This document shows, one piece after another, positions 1 to 8,280 of a stretch of 43,152 nucleotides of DNA. Each line of letters opens with the position of its first letter. Positions within the stretch are counted from its first letter, which is position 1. The notes beneath the pieces were generated by a model. That model was given only the letters and a program-made list of their open reading frames with translations, made no database searches and was not told where the DNA came from. The translations under genes and the position numbers were made by a program. Source of the stretch: an uncultured Clostridia bacterium (GTDB lineage Bacteria > Bacillota > Clostridia > Christensenellales > Aristaeellaceae); NCBI GenBank assembly GCA_937886445.1, contig CALGBY010000009.1:1-43152 (forward strand). Direction: 5' to 3'.

Positions 1-53
1 GTGAGGGCGGCCACACCGTAGGCGCCGGTGCCGTTGTGCGCACTGTGGAGTAA
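1..53 (+). CDS. tuf: Elongation factor Tu, C-terminal fragment (cut by window start)
   Basis: Only the last 16 complete codons and the stop are inside the window. Reading from base 3 gives EGGHTVGAGAVVRTVE followed by TAA. This matches the conserved end of EF-Tu (REGG-TVGAG-V pattern), the GTPase that delivers aminoacyl-tRNA to the ribosome. The two bases before it fit the usual Arg codon. A strong intrinsic terminator begins 16 bases after the stop, so tuf is the last gene of its operon. The fragment is short, but the motif is very characteristic. Confidence 0.88.
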   Translation, partial: EGGHTVGAGAVVRTVE

Positions 54-68
54 TCTTATAACCTCTCT

Positions 69-97
69 CCCCTCCGCTCCGCGGAGGGGATTTTTTT
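69..97 (+). terminator. Intrinsic terminator after tuf
   Basis: A perfect 9-bp stem (CCCCTCCGC at 69-77 with GCGGAGGGG at 81-89) has a 3-base loop and is followed by one A and seven Ts. It ends the tuf transcript. Confidence 0.92.
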
Positions 98-174
98 GTC
101 CTGAAAACGCGTACCTGTAATATCTCGGGGCAATGTATTATATGTCTTGATTTTTTCCTATTCTGTCAGCTGCA

Positions 175-203
175 TTGACACTGACAACCGCCTCTTATAT
201 AAT
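175..203 (+). promoter_or_regulatory. Consensus housekeeping promoter for the Na/Pi cotransporter
   Basis: TTGACA at 175-180, a 17-base spacer, and TATAAT at 198-203 are perfect matches to the sigma-A consensus. The start of transcription should be near 210, giving a leader of about 90 bases before the coding region. Confidence 0.88.
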
Positions 204-220
204 GTAAACGAAGAAAAACG

Positions 221-247
221 TCTCTGCCCGATCCCGTCGGACAGAGA
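221..247 (+). promoter_or_regulatory. Hairpin in the 5' leader of the Na/Pi cotransporter gene
   Basis: TCTCTG (221-226) pairs with CAGAGA (242-247), and inside it CCGA (228-231) pairs with TCGG (237-240), with a single-base bulge on each side. It is followed by TGGTTTTCC, a weak T-rich stretch, so it could be an attenuator or simply an mRNA-stabilising hairpin. No known riboswitch class was recognised. Confidence 0.5.
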
Positions 248-297
248 TGGTTTTCCATAAGGGTACTAGTCAACACGGCGCAATCTGAACCGGGAGT

Positions 298-2061
298 GTG
301 AATACTTTGGATACGGTTGGTAATATCATTTGTCTGCTGGGCGGCGTAGCGCTCTTTCTTTTTGGCATGACGCTGATGAGCGACGGTCTGAAAAAGGTAG
401 CCGGCAATAAACTGGAAGTTGTGCTGTACCGCCTTACTTCAAACCGTGTCAAGGGTTTTGCATTGGGCGCGGGTGTTACGGCCGTTATTCAAAGCAGTTG
501 CGCTACATCCATCATGGTGGTAGGCTTTGTCAACAGCGGCATGATGAAACTGAAGCAGGCCATCTCCATCATACTGGGTGCCATACTCGGTACCTCCATT
601 ACCGGCTGGATCGTCTGCCTGAGCTATCTTGATTCCACAAAGGACGGCATCGCCAGTCTGCTTACCACCGCGGTGCTCACCGGCATCGTCGCCGTCATCG
701 GTGTTTCCTTCAGAATGTTCATGAAAGGCCATACCAATCATCGTATCGGCGATATCCTGATGGGATTTGCGATCCTGATGTTCGGTATGAGCGCGATGAG
801 TGATGCTGTAAGCGGCATGAAGGAGATCTTCTCCAACGCGATCAACGCACTGGCCAACCCGTTTATCGGTATTCTGATCGGCGTCGTATTTACAGCCATA
901 CTGCAAAGTGCCTCCGCAGCGGTAGGTGTGCTGCAGGCGCTCAGTGTCGCCGGAAACATGCAGTTTGAAACCGCACTTCCTATTCTGCTCGGGATCGGCA
1001 TCGGCGCCGGCGTTCCGGTACTTCTGAGCGCTGTCAACGCGGATACTGAAGGCAAGCGCACCGCGGCGGTCTACCCGGTAAGTGAGATCGCCAGCGTAAC
1101 CGTCATCGGCGGCGTATTTTACCTGCTGAATGCTATTACGCCGTTCACAATGCTGTCAGAGCTTCCGATGAACCCTTTCACGATCGCCCTGTGCAATATG
1201 ATCATGCGTTTGATCAAGATGATCCTGCTTCTTCCCTTCACCGCGCTGATTGAAAAAGCCGTCATCCGCCTTGTGCCCGAAAAGCAGCAGGAGAAGAAGC
1301 TGCCTGCCGTACATCTTGAAGAGCGCTTTATCACCTACCCCGCGCTGGCGATCGAACAGAGCCGTACAGCCATCGCCGAAATGGCGAACACCGCTGAAAA
1401 AGCGTTTACCGATGCCCTTGCTCTGTTGGACAATTACTCGCAGGAAGGTTTTGACGCGGTTAAACAAAAGGAAGATACCTGCGACCAGTATGAGGACGCG
1501 CTGGGCACATATCTGGTAAAGCTCACCGGACGTGATCTTACCGACGTGCAAAACAAGGATGTATCCAAATTCCTGCACACGATGTCTGATTTTGAACGTA
1601 TTTCCGACCACGCTCTCAATATTGCGGAGGCCGCGCGTGAAATCAATGAAAAAGGGATCATCTTCTCCGAAGAAGGTATAAGTGAGCTGTCCGTCATGTT
1701 TGAAGCCGTCAATGAGATCGTCATGACCGCGACACACGCCTTCCTCAACGATGATATCCCTCTTGCAAGTCATGTAGAACCGCTTGAGGAACTGATCGAT
1801 AACCTGTGCGATGAGATCAAGCTGCATCACATCAACCGTGTACAAAAGGGAATTTGCACCCTTTCTCAGGGCTTCGTGTTCAATGATCTGCTTACCGATA
1901 TTGAGCGTGTGTCTGATCACTGCTCCAATCTGGCAGTCGCGTTGATCGAGCTGGATGATGATCATTTTGACACCCACGAATATCTGGACAGTCTTCAGAA
2001 AGCCGAGGACGCCCATTTTGACAGCTATTTTGAAGAGTATAAACAAAAATATCGCATCTGA
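298..2061 (+). CDS. Na/Pi cotransporter family protein with C-terminal PhoU-like domain
   Basis: Predicted membrane protein that couples sodium to phosphate uptake (or efflux), NptA/YjbB type. The N-terminal ~310 residues hold two inverted Na_Pi_cotrans repeats, each with the hallmark glutamine-serine motif (AVIQSSCATS in the first, AILQSASAA in the second). Residues ~355-570 are helical and PhoU-like, with the paired helical repeats usual in this family. The length of 587 aa is normal. The start is GTG at 298. A GGGAG sits at 292-296, only one base upstream, so the TTG at 307 (10-base spacing) may be the real start; the difference is three residues. The gene has its own consensus promoter and a bidirectional terminator, so it is monocistronic. 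No pst or pho genes are nearby to settle its physiological direction. Confidence 0.9.
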   Translation: MNTLDTVGNIICLLGGVALFLFGMTLMSDGLKKVAGNKLEVVLYRLTSNRVKGFALGAGVTAVIQSSCATSIMVVGFVNSGMMKLKQAISIILGAILGTSITGWIVCLSYLDSTKDGIASLLTTAVLTGIVAVIGVSFRMFMKGHTNHRIGDILMGFAILMFGMSAMSDAVSGMKEIFSNAINALANPFIGILIGVVFTAILQSASAAVGVLQALSVAGNMQFETALPILLGIGIGAGVPVLLSAVNADTEGKRTAAVYPVSEIASVTVIGGVFYLLNAITPFTMLSELPMNPFTIALCNMIMRLIKMILLLPFTALIEKAVIRLVPEKQQEKKLPAVHLEERFITYPALAIEQSRTAIAEMANTAEKAFTDALALLDNYSQEGFDAVKQKEDTCDQYEDALGTYLVKLTGRDLTDVQNKDVSKFLHTMSDFERISDHALNIAEAAREINEKGIIFSEEGISELSVMFEAVNEIVMTATHAFLNDDIPLASHVEPLEELIDNLCDEIKLHHINRVQKGICTLSQGFVFNDLLTDIERVSDHCSNLAVALIELDDDHFDTHEYLDSLQKAEDAHFDSYFEEYKQKYRI

Positions 2062-2078
2062 CAGCAAAGTCACCGATC

Positions 2079-2122
2079 AAAAAGCACGGGACCCGGAAGA
2101 TCATCCGGATCCCGTGCTTTTT
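2079..2122. terminator. Bidirectional terminator between convergent genes
   Basis: Arms of 19 bases (2079-2097 and 2104-2122) pair with one mismatch around the 6-base loop AGATCA. The stem begins with five As and ends with five Ts, so it gives a U-run on both strands. It separates the Na/Pi cotransporter gene from the convergent metallophosphoesterase gene. Confidence 0.92.
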
Positions 2123-2126
2123 GATT

Positions 2127-3005
2127 TTAAGGTTTCATCGCTTTCGAGCGAAGCGTGATCACATTGTACTCCGGCTTTGTTCCGAAACGCACCGGCAGCG
2201 CGCTGGTACCCACTCCGGCAGAAACGATCACGCAGGCTCCGCGTTCCTCCTTCATACCGGCTGTATACCTGTCGCCGTACATGCTGGAAGAAAGCAGCGG
2301 TTTTCCCATGATCGCGACCTGTCCCCCGTGCGTGTGTCCGCAGAGAAACAGCTGGAAAAACGCGTTTTCATTTTCATTAAGACCATCCTCATAATCCGGT
2401 AATATATCCGGAGAATGAGAAAGCAATATACGGTAGGGCGCGTCGGAAGAAAGCCGCTCAAGCGCCGGTAAGTCAGGATTGCCGAAGTAGCATTCCTCTG
2501 TACCGCAGATAGCAAGGCTCTCTCCCCCTCGCTGCAGATAGACCACCCTGTTGCCCATGGCACGCCCGCCGGCCGCTTCGATCGCGTCCATCAAGGGGTG
2601 GATGAGCGAAAACTCCGATACATCATGGTTCCCCAGCACGGCATATACCCCTTCGCGCGCCTTGAAGCACGGTTTCAGGGAGGACCACATATCCAGTGCC
2701 GCCTTGCTGTCCTCACCGTAATCCCCGCCCAGCAGCACCGCGTCCGCGTCCTCCGCATTCACTCTGGTCACCAGATCGCTCAGCCTTTCACTGTCGAAAA
2801 AGGAACCGTAATGGATGTCGGAAACAAACACCAGCTTCATCCCGTCAAACGCGGCAGGCAGCAGTTGAGAGGATACGGTATACTCCGTGCGGTACAGTTG
2901 CTTCGCGAGATAAAGAGGCCACAGCAATTTTGATTTTGCCGGCAGCCTGCTCATCGCGCGGCCAACCATACCCGGCCCGTGTGCCGGGCCCTTCGTTCTG
3001 TTCAT
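2127..3005 (-). CDS. Calcineurin-like metallophosphoesterase, YkuE type
   Basis: A 292-aa protein with every metal-binding motif of the calcineurin-like phosphoesterase fold in order: SDIHYG, LLGGDYGED, LGNHD, LLSHSPD and CGHTHGGQ. The GHTHGGQ form and the length match the YkuE-like membrane-associated subgroup, some of which act on lipid phosphates; the substrate here is unknown. The start was chosen at 3005 because this ATG overlaps the TGA stop of the upstream EAL gene as ATGA, giving translational coupling. An in-frame ATG further upstream at 3047 would lie inside the upstream gene. Transcription should come from the EAL gene promoter and end at the shared bidirectional terminator. Confidence 0.88.
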   Translation of the reverse strand: MNRTKGPAHGPGMVGRAMSRLPAKSKLLWPLYLAKQLYRTEYTVSSQLLPAAFDGMKLVFVSDIHYGSFFDSERLSDLVTRVNAEDADAVLLGGDYGEDSKAALDMWSSLKPCFKAREGVYAVLGNHDVSEFSLIHPLMDAIEAAGGRAMGNRVVYLQRGGESLAICGTEECYFGNPDLPALERLSSDAPYRILLSHSPDILPDYEDGLNENENAFFQLFLCGHTHGGQVAIMGKPLLSSSMYGDRYTAGMKEERGACVIVSAGVGTSALPVRFGTKPEYNVITLRSKAMKP

Positions 3006-4810
3006 AAACTGCCGTTGTGTTCCCTGCGGGTGGTATTCTCGGTGCAAAGGTACACAAGATGGCTCTTTTCGCGCCGCGTGATCAGCAAAATACGGGTATA
3101 GAAACGGTCTTCTCTAAGCCTGCCATCGGCGTCCAGCAGCCCGTGTTCGCAGCTGTATTCCACGGCGTTCTCAACAGCCCCGTTCAGAGCGGCCTTCATT
3201 TTGATTCTGTCATTTTCAGTCAGGCGTGCCAGAAGATCCTTTCTGAACCTTTCATGGATATCTCTGGAAATGCCGCTCTCATCATAGAAACGGTCATTTA
3301 CCATCATTCCCTCAAGATGCTCTCCGTCGTATTCGCACAGCGCCGCACCGCCTACATAACGGTTGAACACCAGGCTGAGAGCACTGTCACTGTTGAAAAA
3401 GCCCTGTTCGGCAGCTTGAAGCGTGGAAGAGCGCTCACGATAGGCATCGCCAAGCTCACGCGGCAGTTTTTCAAACTCTTCAAGCGGGATCGCCCTGCTG
3501 AAATAGTGTCCCTGCATATTCAAGCAGCCGATGTTCTTCAGGAACTCAGCCTGACGCACCGTCTCTACACCTTCGGCGATCACGGGAATATCCAGCCATC
3601 TGGCCATACTCACAACGGCATTCAGGATATTTCCGCCCTTCGGATCATCATGCCCGGTCAGGAAGCGCAGATCCAGCTTGATCACATCCACCGGCATATC
3701 ACGCAGGCAATTGAGTGAAGAATAATTGCTTCCGAAATCATCCATATGGATCTGGAAGCCGGCATCACGCAGCTGCTGCACCGTAAGGCGCATCTGCTCC
3801 GGGCGTTCCATATATGCTCCCTCAGTGATCTCAATGCAGATAAGCGAGGTCGGGATACGGTATTTTTCAAGCAGATGCGTAAGCTGACGGAGCAGATTTC
3901 CGTTGAACAGTTCCACTCTGCCGATATTGACAGACACAGGAACAGGGGCATTGCCCTCATCCAGCTGCTTTCTCAGCCATTCGCATACCTTCCTGCGCAT
4001 TCTGGCATCCAGCAGGCTGATAAAGCCGTTCTTTTCGAAAAGAGGGATAAAATCGGAAGGGATGATCATGCCGAGCTTGGGATGGTTCCAGCGCGCCAGT
4101 GCCTCCACGCCTACCATTTTTCCGGTGGCATAGTTATACTGCGGCTGCATATACAGCTCATACTCGTCTCTTCTCAGGGCGCCGGTCATGTCATTGGTGA
4201 CCTGCTCTTCCCAGAGAAGCTTCTTTCTCAGTTCCTCGTTATACCAGGCATAGCTCTTACCCCAGCGTCCCTTCACGGTCTTCTGCGTGATCAGAGACCG
4301 GTCACACATCACAGACACTTCACACTGCGGATCATCGATCGGGTAAAGCCCCAGACAGATATTGAAGGAAAATCCGGGAAATGCCTTTCTCAGGCTGTTT
4401 TTCAGATAGGTGACCATATGTGACGGCTTTACGGATGAACGCTCGGCAAGGATCGCGAAATGATCATCCTCCAAACGGCCGTACAGGGTATCCTGCCCCA
4501 TTTCCTTTGCCAGTATACGGATAGCATCCCCAAGATGCCTCAGCACCCGGTCTCCCTGTTCGGTTCCGTACAGTTCATTGAAAACCTTGAAACGATCGAT
4601 ATCGCCGCGGATCAGAACATACTTTTTCTCTTTTTCGGCCCTGTCCAGTAATACCCTGGCGCTGCGGAAAAAGGTATACTTATTAAAGATACCCATTCTG
4701 TCATCCAGTATATCCTGTATCAACCGCGTTTTTCCTTCTGCGATGCGCGTTTTCTGAAGGTCGATCAGCTTTTTTACACGCTCAGGAATCTTCACTGTTC
4801 TGATTTCCAT
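3002..4810 (-). CDS. Cyclic-di-GMP phosphodiesterase: degenerate GGDEF, EAL and a C-terminal PAS-like region
   Basis: 602 aa, no clear membrane segment. Residues ~40-195 are a GGDEF fold whose signature is EDDHF (114-118), so it should not make c-di-GMP; such domains often bind GTP and regulate. Residues ~205-455 are an EAL domain that keeps the catalytic set: VEALARW (EAL at 236-238), the Asn of VNIGR, the Glu of EITEG, MDDFGSNYSSL, the Lys of VIKLD, AEGVE and MQGHYFS. It is therefore probably an active phosphodiesterase hydrolysing c-di-GMP to pGpG. Residues ~470-600 contain YVGGAALCEYDG and VNDRFYDESG, which resemble a PAS-like domain, possibly sensory. It has its own consensus promoter and is coupled to the downstream phosphoesterase by an ATGA overlap. 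Confidence 0.9.
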   Translation of the reverse strand: MEIRTVKIPERVKKLIDLQKTRIAEGKTRLIQDILDDRMGIFNKYTFFRSARVLLDRAEKEKKYVLIRGDIDRFKVFNELYGTEQGDRVLRHLGDAIRILAKEMGQDTLYGRLEDDHFAILAERSSVKPSHMVTYLKNSLRKAFPGFSFNICLGLYPIDDPQCEVSVMCDRSLITQKTVKGRWGKSYAWYNEELRKKLLWEEQVTNDMTGALRRDEYELYMQPQYNYATGKMVGVEALARWNHPKLGMIIPSDFIPLFEKNGFISLLDARMRRKVCEWLRKQLDEGNAPVPVSVNIGRVELFNGNLLRQLTHLLEKYRIPTSLICIEITEGAYMERPEQMRLTVQQLRDAGFQIHMDDFGSNYSSLNCLRDMPVDVIKLDLRFLTGHDDPKGGNILNAVVSMARWLDIPVIAEGVETVRQAEFLKNIGCLNMQGHYFSRAIPLEEFEKLPRELGDAYRERSSTLQAAEQGFFNSDSALSLVFNRYVGGAALCEYDGEHLEGMMVNDRFYDESGISRDIHERFRKDLLARLTENDRIKMKAALNGAVENAVEYSCEHGLLDADGRLREDRFYTRILLITRREKSHLVYLCTENTTRREHNGSL

Positions 4811-4840
4811 CGGTATACCCTTTCGGAATTAAATCACATA

Positions 4841-4852
4841 GTAACCCGTTAC
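4841..4852. promoter_or_regulatory. Palindrome at the transcription start of the EAL gene
   Basis: GTAACCCGTTAC is a perfect inverted repeat (GTAAC-CC-GTTAC). It lies directly downstream of the -10 box of the EAL gene promoter and covers the predicted start of transcription, a normal place for a repressor to bind. A near copy (GTAACGGGTGAC) occurs at 26851-26862. Confidence 0.45.
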
Positions 4853-4881
4853 ATTATACCACATATGCCCCGTCCTGTCAA
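4853..4881 (-). promoter_or_regulatory. Consensus promoter for the EAL gene
   Basis: Read on the - strand: TTGACA (4881-4876), a 17-base spacer and TATAAT (4858-4853). Transcription should start near 4846, about 36 bases before the ATG. The interval 4882-4966, between this promoter and the end of trmD, shows no clear intrinsic terminator. Confidence 0.88.
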
Positions 4882-4966
4882 ACGAGACCGGATAATCGCA
4901 TGTTCCGGATGCTCCGCTGCCTTAAATCATTTTCAGCTGTTTTCGGGGCATTCGCTTCTCTATCGA

Positions 4967-5734
4967 TCATTCACTGAGAGTGCTCAGAAAAGCCCTGTCC
5001 TTTTTATCCAGCACCGCGTTTTTCAGCAGTTCCGGCCTTCTCTCATGCGTCACCAGTAAAGATTGTTCCCGCCGCCAGCGGGCGATCTTCGCATGGTCTC
5101 CGTCCAGTAGCACCTGCGGCACCACCATCCCTTCAAACTCGCGCGGACGGGTGTATTGCGGATACTCCAGCAGCCCTTCCCCCGAAAAGCTTTCGTCCAT
5201 CGGGCTTTCCTCGCTTCCCAGTACCCCGGGGATCAGACGGCTTACACAGTCTACCAGCGCCATCGCGGCGATCTCTCCGCCGGTAAGCACATAGTCTCCC
5301 ATGCTGATCTCTTCATCGATATACTTGTCGATCACGCGCTGATCCACGCCTTCGTAGTGACCGCAAAGGATGATCAGATGCTCCTCCCCGGCCAGCTCTT
5401 CGGCCATTTTCTGCGTCATGACCTTTCCGCGCGGGCTCATATAGATCCGCTTTCCCCTATGATAAGGCACGGGACAAAGCGCGGTATCCGCTTCTTCTCC
5501 GTTCTCGCGCATCACCTGCCGTATACAATCCGCGATCGGCTGTGCCGTCATCAGCATACCGGCTCCGCCACCGAACGGATAATCATCCGTATTTTTGTGT
5601 TTCATTTCGGAGAAAGGACGAATATCCCTGCAGTTGACTTCGATCAGACCCTTTTCCCGTGCTCTTCCCAAAATGGAAGTGTTCAGTACGCTGTCAAACA
5701 TTTCAGGAAAAACCGTAAGCACATCGATTTTCAT
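4967..5734 (-). CDS. trmD: tRNA (guanine-N1-)-methyltransferase TrmD
   Basis: Makes m1G37 in tRNAs using S-adenosylmethionine, which prevents +1 frameshifting. The 255-aa length is normal. Family motifs are present in order: MKIDVLTVFPEMF at the N-terminus, FGGGAGM, LCGHYEGVDQRV, the trefoil-knot SAM loop ISMGDYVLTGGE, and PQYTRP with the downstream W-R--Q C-terminal region. The GGGGG-AAAAGGA ribosome site lies just before the ATG. It is the last gene of the ylxM-ffh-rpsP-khpA-rimM-trmD operon, 33 bases after rimM. The rplS gene that commonly follows trmD is absent here. Confidence 0.97.
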   Translation of the reverse strand: MKIDVLTVFPEMFDSVLNTSILGRAREKGLIEVNCRDIRPFSEMKHKNTDDYPFGGGAGMLMTAQPIADCIRQVMRENGEEADTALCPVPYHRGKRIYMSPRGKVMTQKMAEELAGEEHLIILCGHYEGVDQRVIDKYIDEEISMGDYVLTGGEIAAMALVDCVSRLIPGVLGSEESPMDESFSGEGLLEYPQYTRPREFEGMVVPQVLLDGDHAKIARWRREQSLLVTHERRPELLKNAVLDKKDRAFLSTLSE

Positions 5735-5767
5735 ATCCTTTTCCCCCTGTTCCGGTTTGTCCGGATA

Positions 5768-6298
5768 TCAGTCCTGCAGAACGGCTACCTGAGGATATAC
5801 GCTTTCATCCGCGATCATCCTTCTGTTTTCCACATCCGTTACAGGAAACACCTTTCTGAGCGCCGGTACCAGCACCTCTCCGCGCGGTGTGGACAGCACA
5901 TATACATCGTTCGCACCGGGCTGAAGCACATCTGTGACCTTTCCGATATAGGTGCCCTTATCCCCGTACACCTCACAGCCGATCAGATCACAAATGAAAT
6001 TGGAATCCTCCCCCAGCTGCACAGCATGCTCTCGGTCCACATATAAAAACAAACCGCGCTGTTTTTCCGCTTCATTTCTGTCCTGCGCGCCATTCAGACG
6101 CAGATACACACCGTCTGCCTGCACACGCGCGCTGTCTACAGACATGACAGTGTATCCCGTATCCTTTTCACGCTTTGCGAAAACGCTTTCCAGATCCAGA
6201 TAGCGGTCGGCATCATCGGTATCGGGTCTCACCTTCACTTCGCCTTTGATTCCCTGAGGGCGCAGCACTTCCCCGATCAGTATATATTCGCTCAGCAT
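5768..6298 (-). CDS. rimM: 16S rRNA processing protein RimM
   Basis: Assembly factor for the 30S subunit head that binds ribosomal protein S19. The 176-aa product begins MLSEYILIGEVLRPQG, and GEV-RPQGIKGEVKV is the RimM N-terminal beta-barrel signature. The C-terminal PRC-barrel region contains DLIGCEVY, IGKVTDVLQPGANDVYV and LVPALRKVF. The start at 6298 was chosen over an ATG 75 bases upstream because it has a GGGAGGAAT ribosome site and begins at the conserved N-terminus. It lies between khpA and trmD, as in many Bacillota. Confidence 0.95.
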   Translation of the reverse strand: MLSEYILIGEVLRPQGIKGEVKVRPDTDDADRYLDLESVFAKREKDTGYTVMSVDSARVQADGVYLRLNGAQDRNEAEKQRGLFLYVDREHAVQLGEDSNFICDLIGCEVYGDKGTYIGKVTDVLQPGANDVYVLSTPRGEVLVPALRKVFPVTDVENRRMIADESVYPQVAVLQD

Positions 6299-6375
6299 AA
6301 TTCCTCCCGGAGGTCGTCCCTCCCATACACGAAAAAAGGCGGGCGGATGTGCCGCCGCGCCTTCAGGACGCACGT

Positions 6376-6603
6376 TTACTGGATCTCTACAAAAACGGGC
6401 TTGCCGGATTTGACGGTGGCGGCCTTTACCACGGTACGGATCGCCTTCGCGATCCTTCCCTGCTTGCCGATCACCTTTCCCATATCCTCGGTAGCGACAT
6501 TCAGTTCAAGAATGACAGCTTCCGCGCCTTCCGTTTCAGTGACCTTTACCTGATCAGGATGGTCAACCAGTGACTGCGCCAGGAACTCAACTAATTCCCG
6601 CAT
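6376..6603 (-). CDS. khpA: KH-domain RNA-binding protein KhpA (YlqC family)
   Basis: A 75-aa single KH domain protein. The RNA-binding GXXG loop is visible as GKVIGKQGRIAKAIR at residues ~43-57. Family members bind small RNAs and mRNAs, usually as a dimer with KhpB, and affect cell division and translation. The position between rpsP and rimM is the standard one for this gene. The start has an AAAGGA ribosome site, and the gene begins 13 bases after the rpsP stop. Confidence 0.94.
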   Translation of the reverse strand: MRELVEFLAQSLVDHPDQVKVTETEGAEAVILELNVATEDMGKVIGKQGRIAKAIRTVVKAATVKSGKPVFVEIQ

Positions 6604-6616
6604 GAGATGTCCTTTC

Positions 6617-6862
6617 TCAGCCTTCGATGGCGCCGGACTTCTTCAGCAGCACGCGCACGGTCTCGGTGGGCTGAGCGCCGTTCTTCATCCAGGTCTTGGC
6701 CTTTTCGTTGTCGATCTTGATCTCGGCGGGCTTCTTCATGGGATCATAGTAGCCGATCTCTTCGATGAAACGGCCATCGCGGGGGCTGTGGATATCAGCC
6801 ACAACTACGCGGTAGAAAGGATGCTTCTTCATGCCCATTCTCTTCAGACGGATCTTAACCAT
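6617..6862 (-). CDS. rpsP: 30S ribosomal protein S16
   Basis: 81 aa, the usual length for bacterial S16. The N-terminus MVKIRLKRMGMKKHPFYR and the internal DGRFIEEIGYYDP are diagnostic. A strong ribosome site (GGGAGGAAT) precedes the ATG. It is placed between ffh and khpA. Confidence 0.98.
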   Translation of the reverse strand: MVKIRLKRMGMKKHPFYRVVVADIHSPRDGRFIEEIGYYDPMKKPAEIKIDNEKAKTWMKNGAQPTETVRVLLKKSGAIEG

Positions 6863-6903
6863 TTTGTTATTCCTCCCAAATCATATGTAGTCTTCTCTGG
6901 GCC

Positions 6904-8247
6904 TTATTTCATGCCCGGTATATTCATGTGGCGCATTTGCCGCATCATACCCTTTTTGTTGCCCATCATCTGCTTCATCATCTGACGGCTCTGATCAAAC
7001 TGGCGCATCAGCTGATTGACATCCTGAACCGTTACTCCGGCGCCGGCGGCAATGCGCTTACGCCTTGAAGCATTCAGGATCTCCGGATGACGGCGTTCCT
7101 TCATGGTCATGGAGCTGATGATCGCTTCAGGCTTTTTAAGCGCGTTCTCATCGATCTCCACATCCTTCAGCTTGCTTCCTACTCCCGGAAGCATTCCCAG
7201 AATGGATTTGAGTGAACCCATTTTCTTCATTTGCTTCATCTGCTGAAGAAAATCGTCCAGATCCATATCCGCGACATTCTTTTTGCCGGCGGCCAGCTTT
7301 TCAAGTGCTTCCTGATCAGCCGCTTCCGTGGCTTTTTCGATCAGGGTAAGCACATCGCCCATTCCGAGGATCCGGCTGGCCATACGTTCCGGATGGAAAG
7401 CCTCGATCTCATCCAGCTTTTCACCGATACCGGCAAACTTGATGGGCTTGCCCGTTACGGCACGTACGCTCAGCGCCGCGCCGCCTCTGGTATCGCCGTC
7501 CAGCTTTGTGATGATCACGCCGTCGATGGAGAGCTTTTCATCAAAACTCTTCGCTACATTCACCGCGTCCTGACCGGTCATCGCGTCCACCACCAGCAGG
7601 ATCTCCTGCGGATGTACGGCGGCTTTGATCCTCTGAAGTTCCTCCATCAGGTTCTCATCGATGTGGAGGCGGCCGGCGGTATCGATGATCAGCACATCGC
7701 GCCCATAGTATCTGGCGTATTCGATCGCTTCAAGGCTGGTCTTTACCGGATCCTGCGTGCCCTTTTCGAAGACAGGCACATTGACCTTTTCACCCACCAC
7801 CTGAAGCTGCTTGATCGCGGCAGGGCGGTAGATATCGCAGGCAGCCAGCATAGGCTTTTTCCCCTGTTTGGTCAGCATACCGGCCAGCTTCGCGGCCATC
7901 GTGGTCTTACCGGCGCCCTGAAGTCCGCACAGCATATAGATCGTAGGAACAGATGAAGACCATGTAAGCTTCGCACCCGTGCCACCCATCAGCGCGACCA
8001 TCTCGTCATTGACGATCTTGATCACCTGCTGTCCGGCATTGAGTGAAGACAGGATCTCTGTGCCGATGCATTTTTCGGTAACCTTTTTTACAAAGTCCTT
8101 TACAACTGTATAGTTGACATCGGCCTCAAGCAGCGCCATACGCACTTCGCGCATCGCGTCCTTGATGTTCTGCTCGGTCAGCTTCCCTTTGCCGGTCAGC
8201 TTCTTGAAAGCATTCTGCAGTTTTTCGGAAAGTCCCTCAAAAGCCAT
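6904..8247 (-). CDS. ffh: Signal recognition particle protein Ffh
   Basis: SRP54 GTPase that, with the 4.5S/6S SRP RNA, recognises signal sequences and targets ribosomes to the membrane through FtsY. The 447-aa protein has an N-terminal helical N domain, then the G domain with P-loop GLQGAGKTT, DTAGRLHID and TKLDGDTRGGAALS, and a methionine-rich M domain ending in clusters such as MMKQMMGNKKGMMRQM, which bind signal peptides and SRP RNA. The start has an AGAGG ribosome site. It follows ylxM by 33 bases, and YlxM homologues are thought to modulate SRP. The SRP RNA gene was not seen in this window. Confidence 0.98.
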   Translation of the reverse strand: MAFEGLSEKLQNAFKKLTGKGKLTEQNIKDAMREVRMALLEADVNYTVVKDFVKKVTEKCIGTEILSSLNAGQQVIKIVNDEMVALMGGTGAKLTWSSSVPTIYMLCGLQGAGKTTMAAKLAGMLTKQGKKPMLAACDIYRPAAIKQLQVVGEKVNVPVFEKGTQDPVKTSLEAIEYARYYGRDVLIIDTAGRLHIDENLMEELQRIKAAVHPQEILLVVDAMTGQDAVNVAKSFDEKLSIDGVIITKLDGDTRGGAALSVRAVTGKPIKFAGIGEKLDEIEAFHPERMASRILGMGDVLTLIEKATEAADQEALEKLAAGKKNVADMDLDDFLQQMKQMKKMGSLKSILGMLPGVGSKLKDVEIDENALKKPEAIISSMTMKERRHPEILNASRRKRIAAGAGVTVQDVNQLMRQFDQSRQMMKQMMGNKKGMMRQMRHMNIPGMK

Positions 8248-8280
8248 GTTCTACCTCTGTATCGTTTGTCGGGGCATTTA

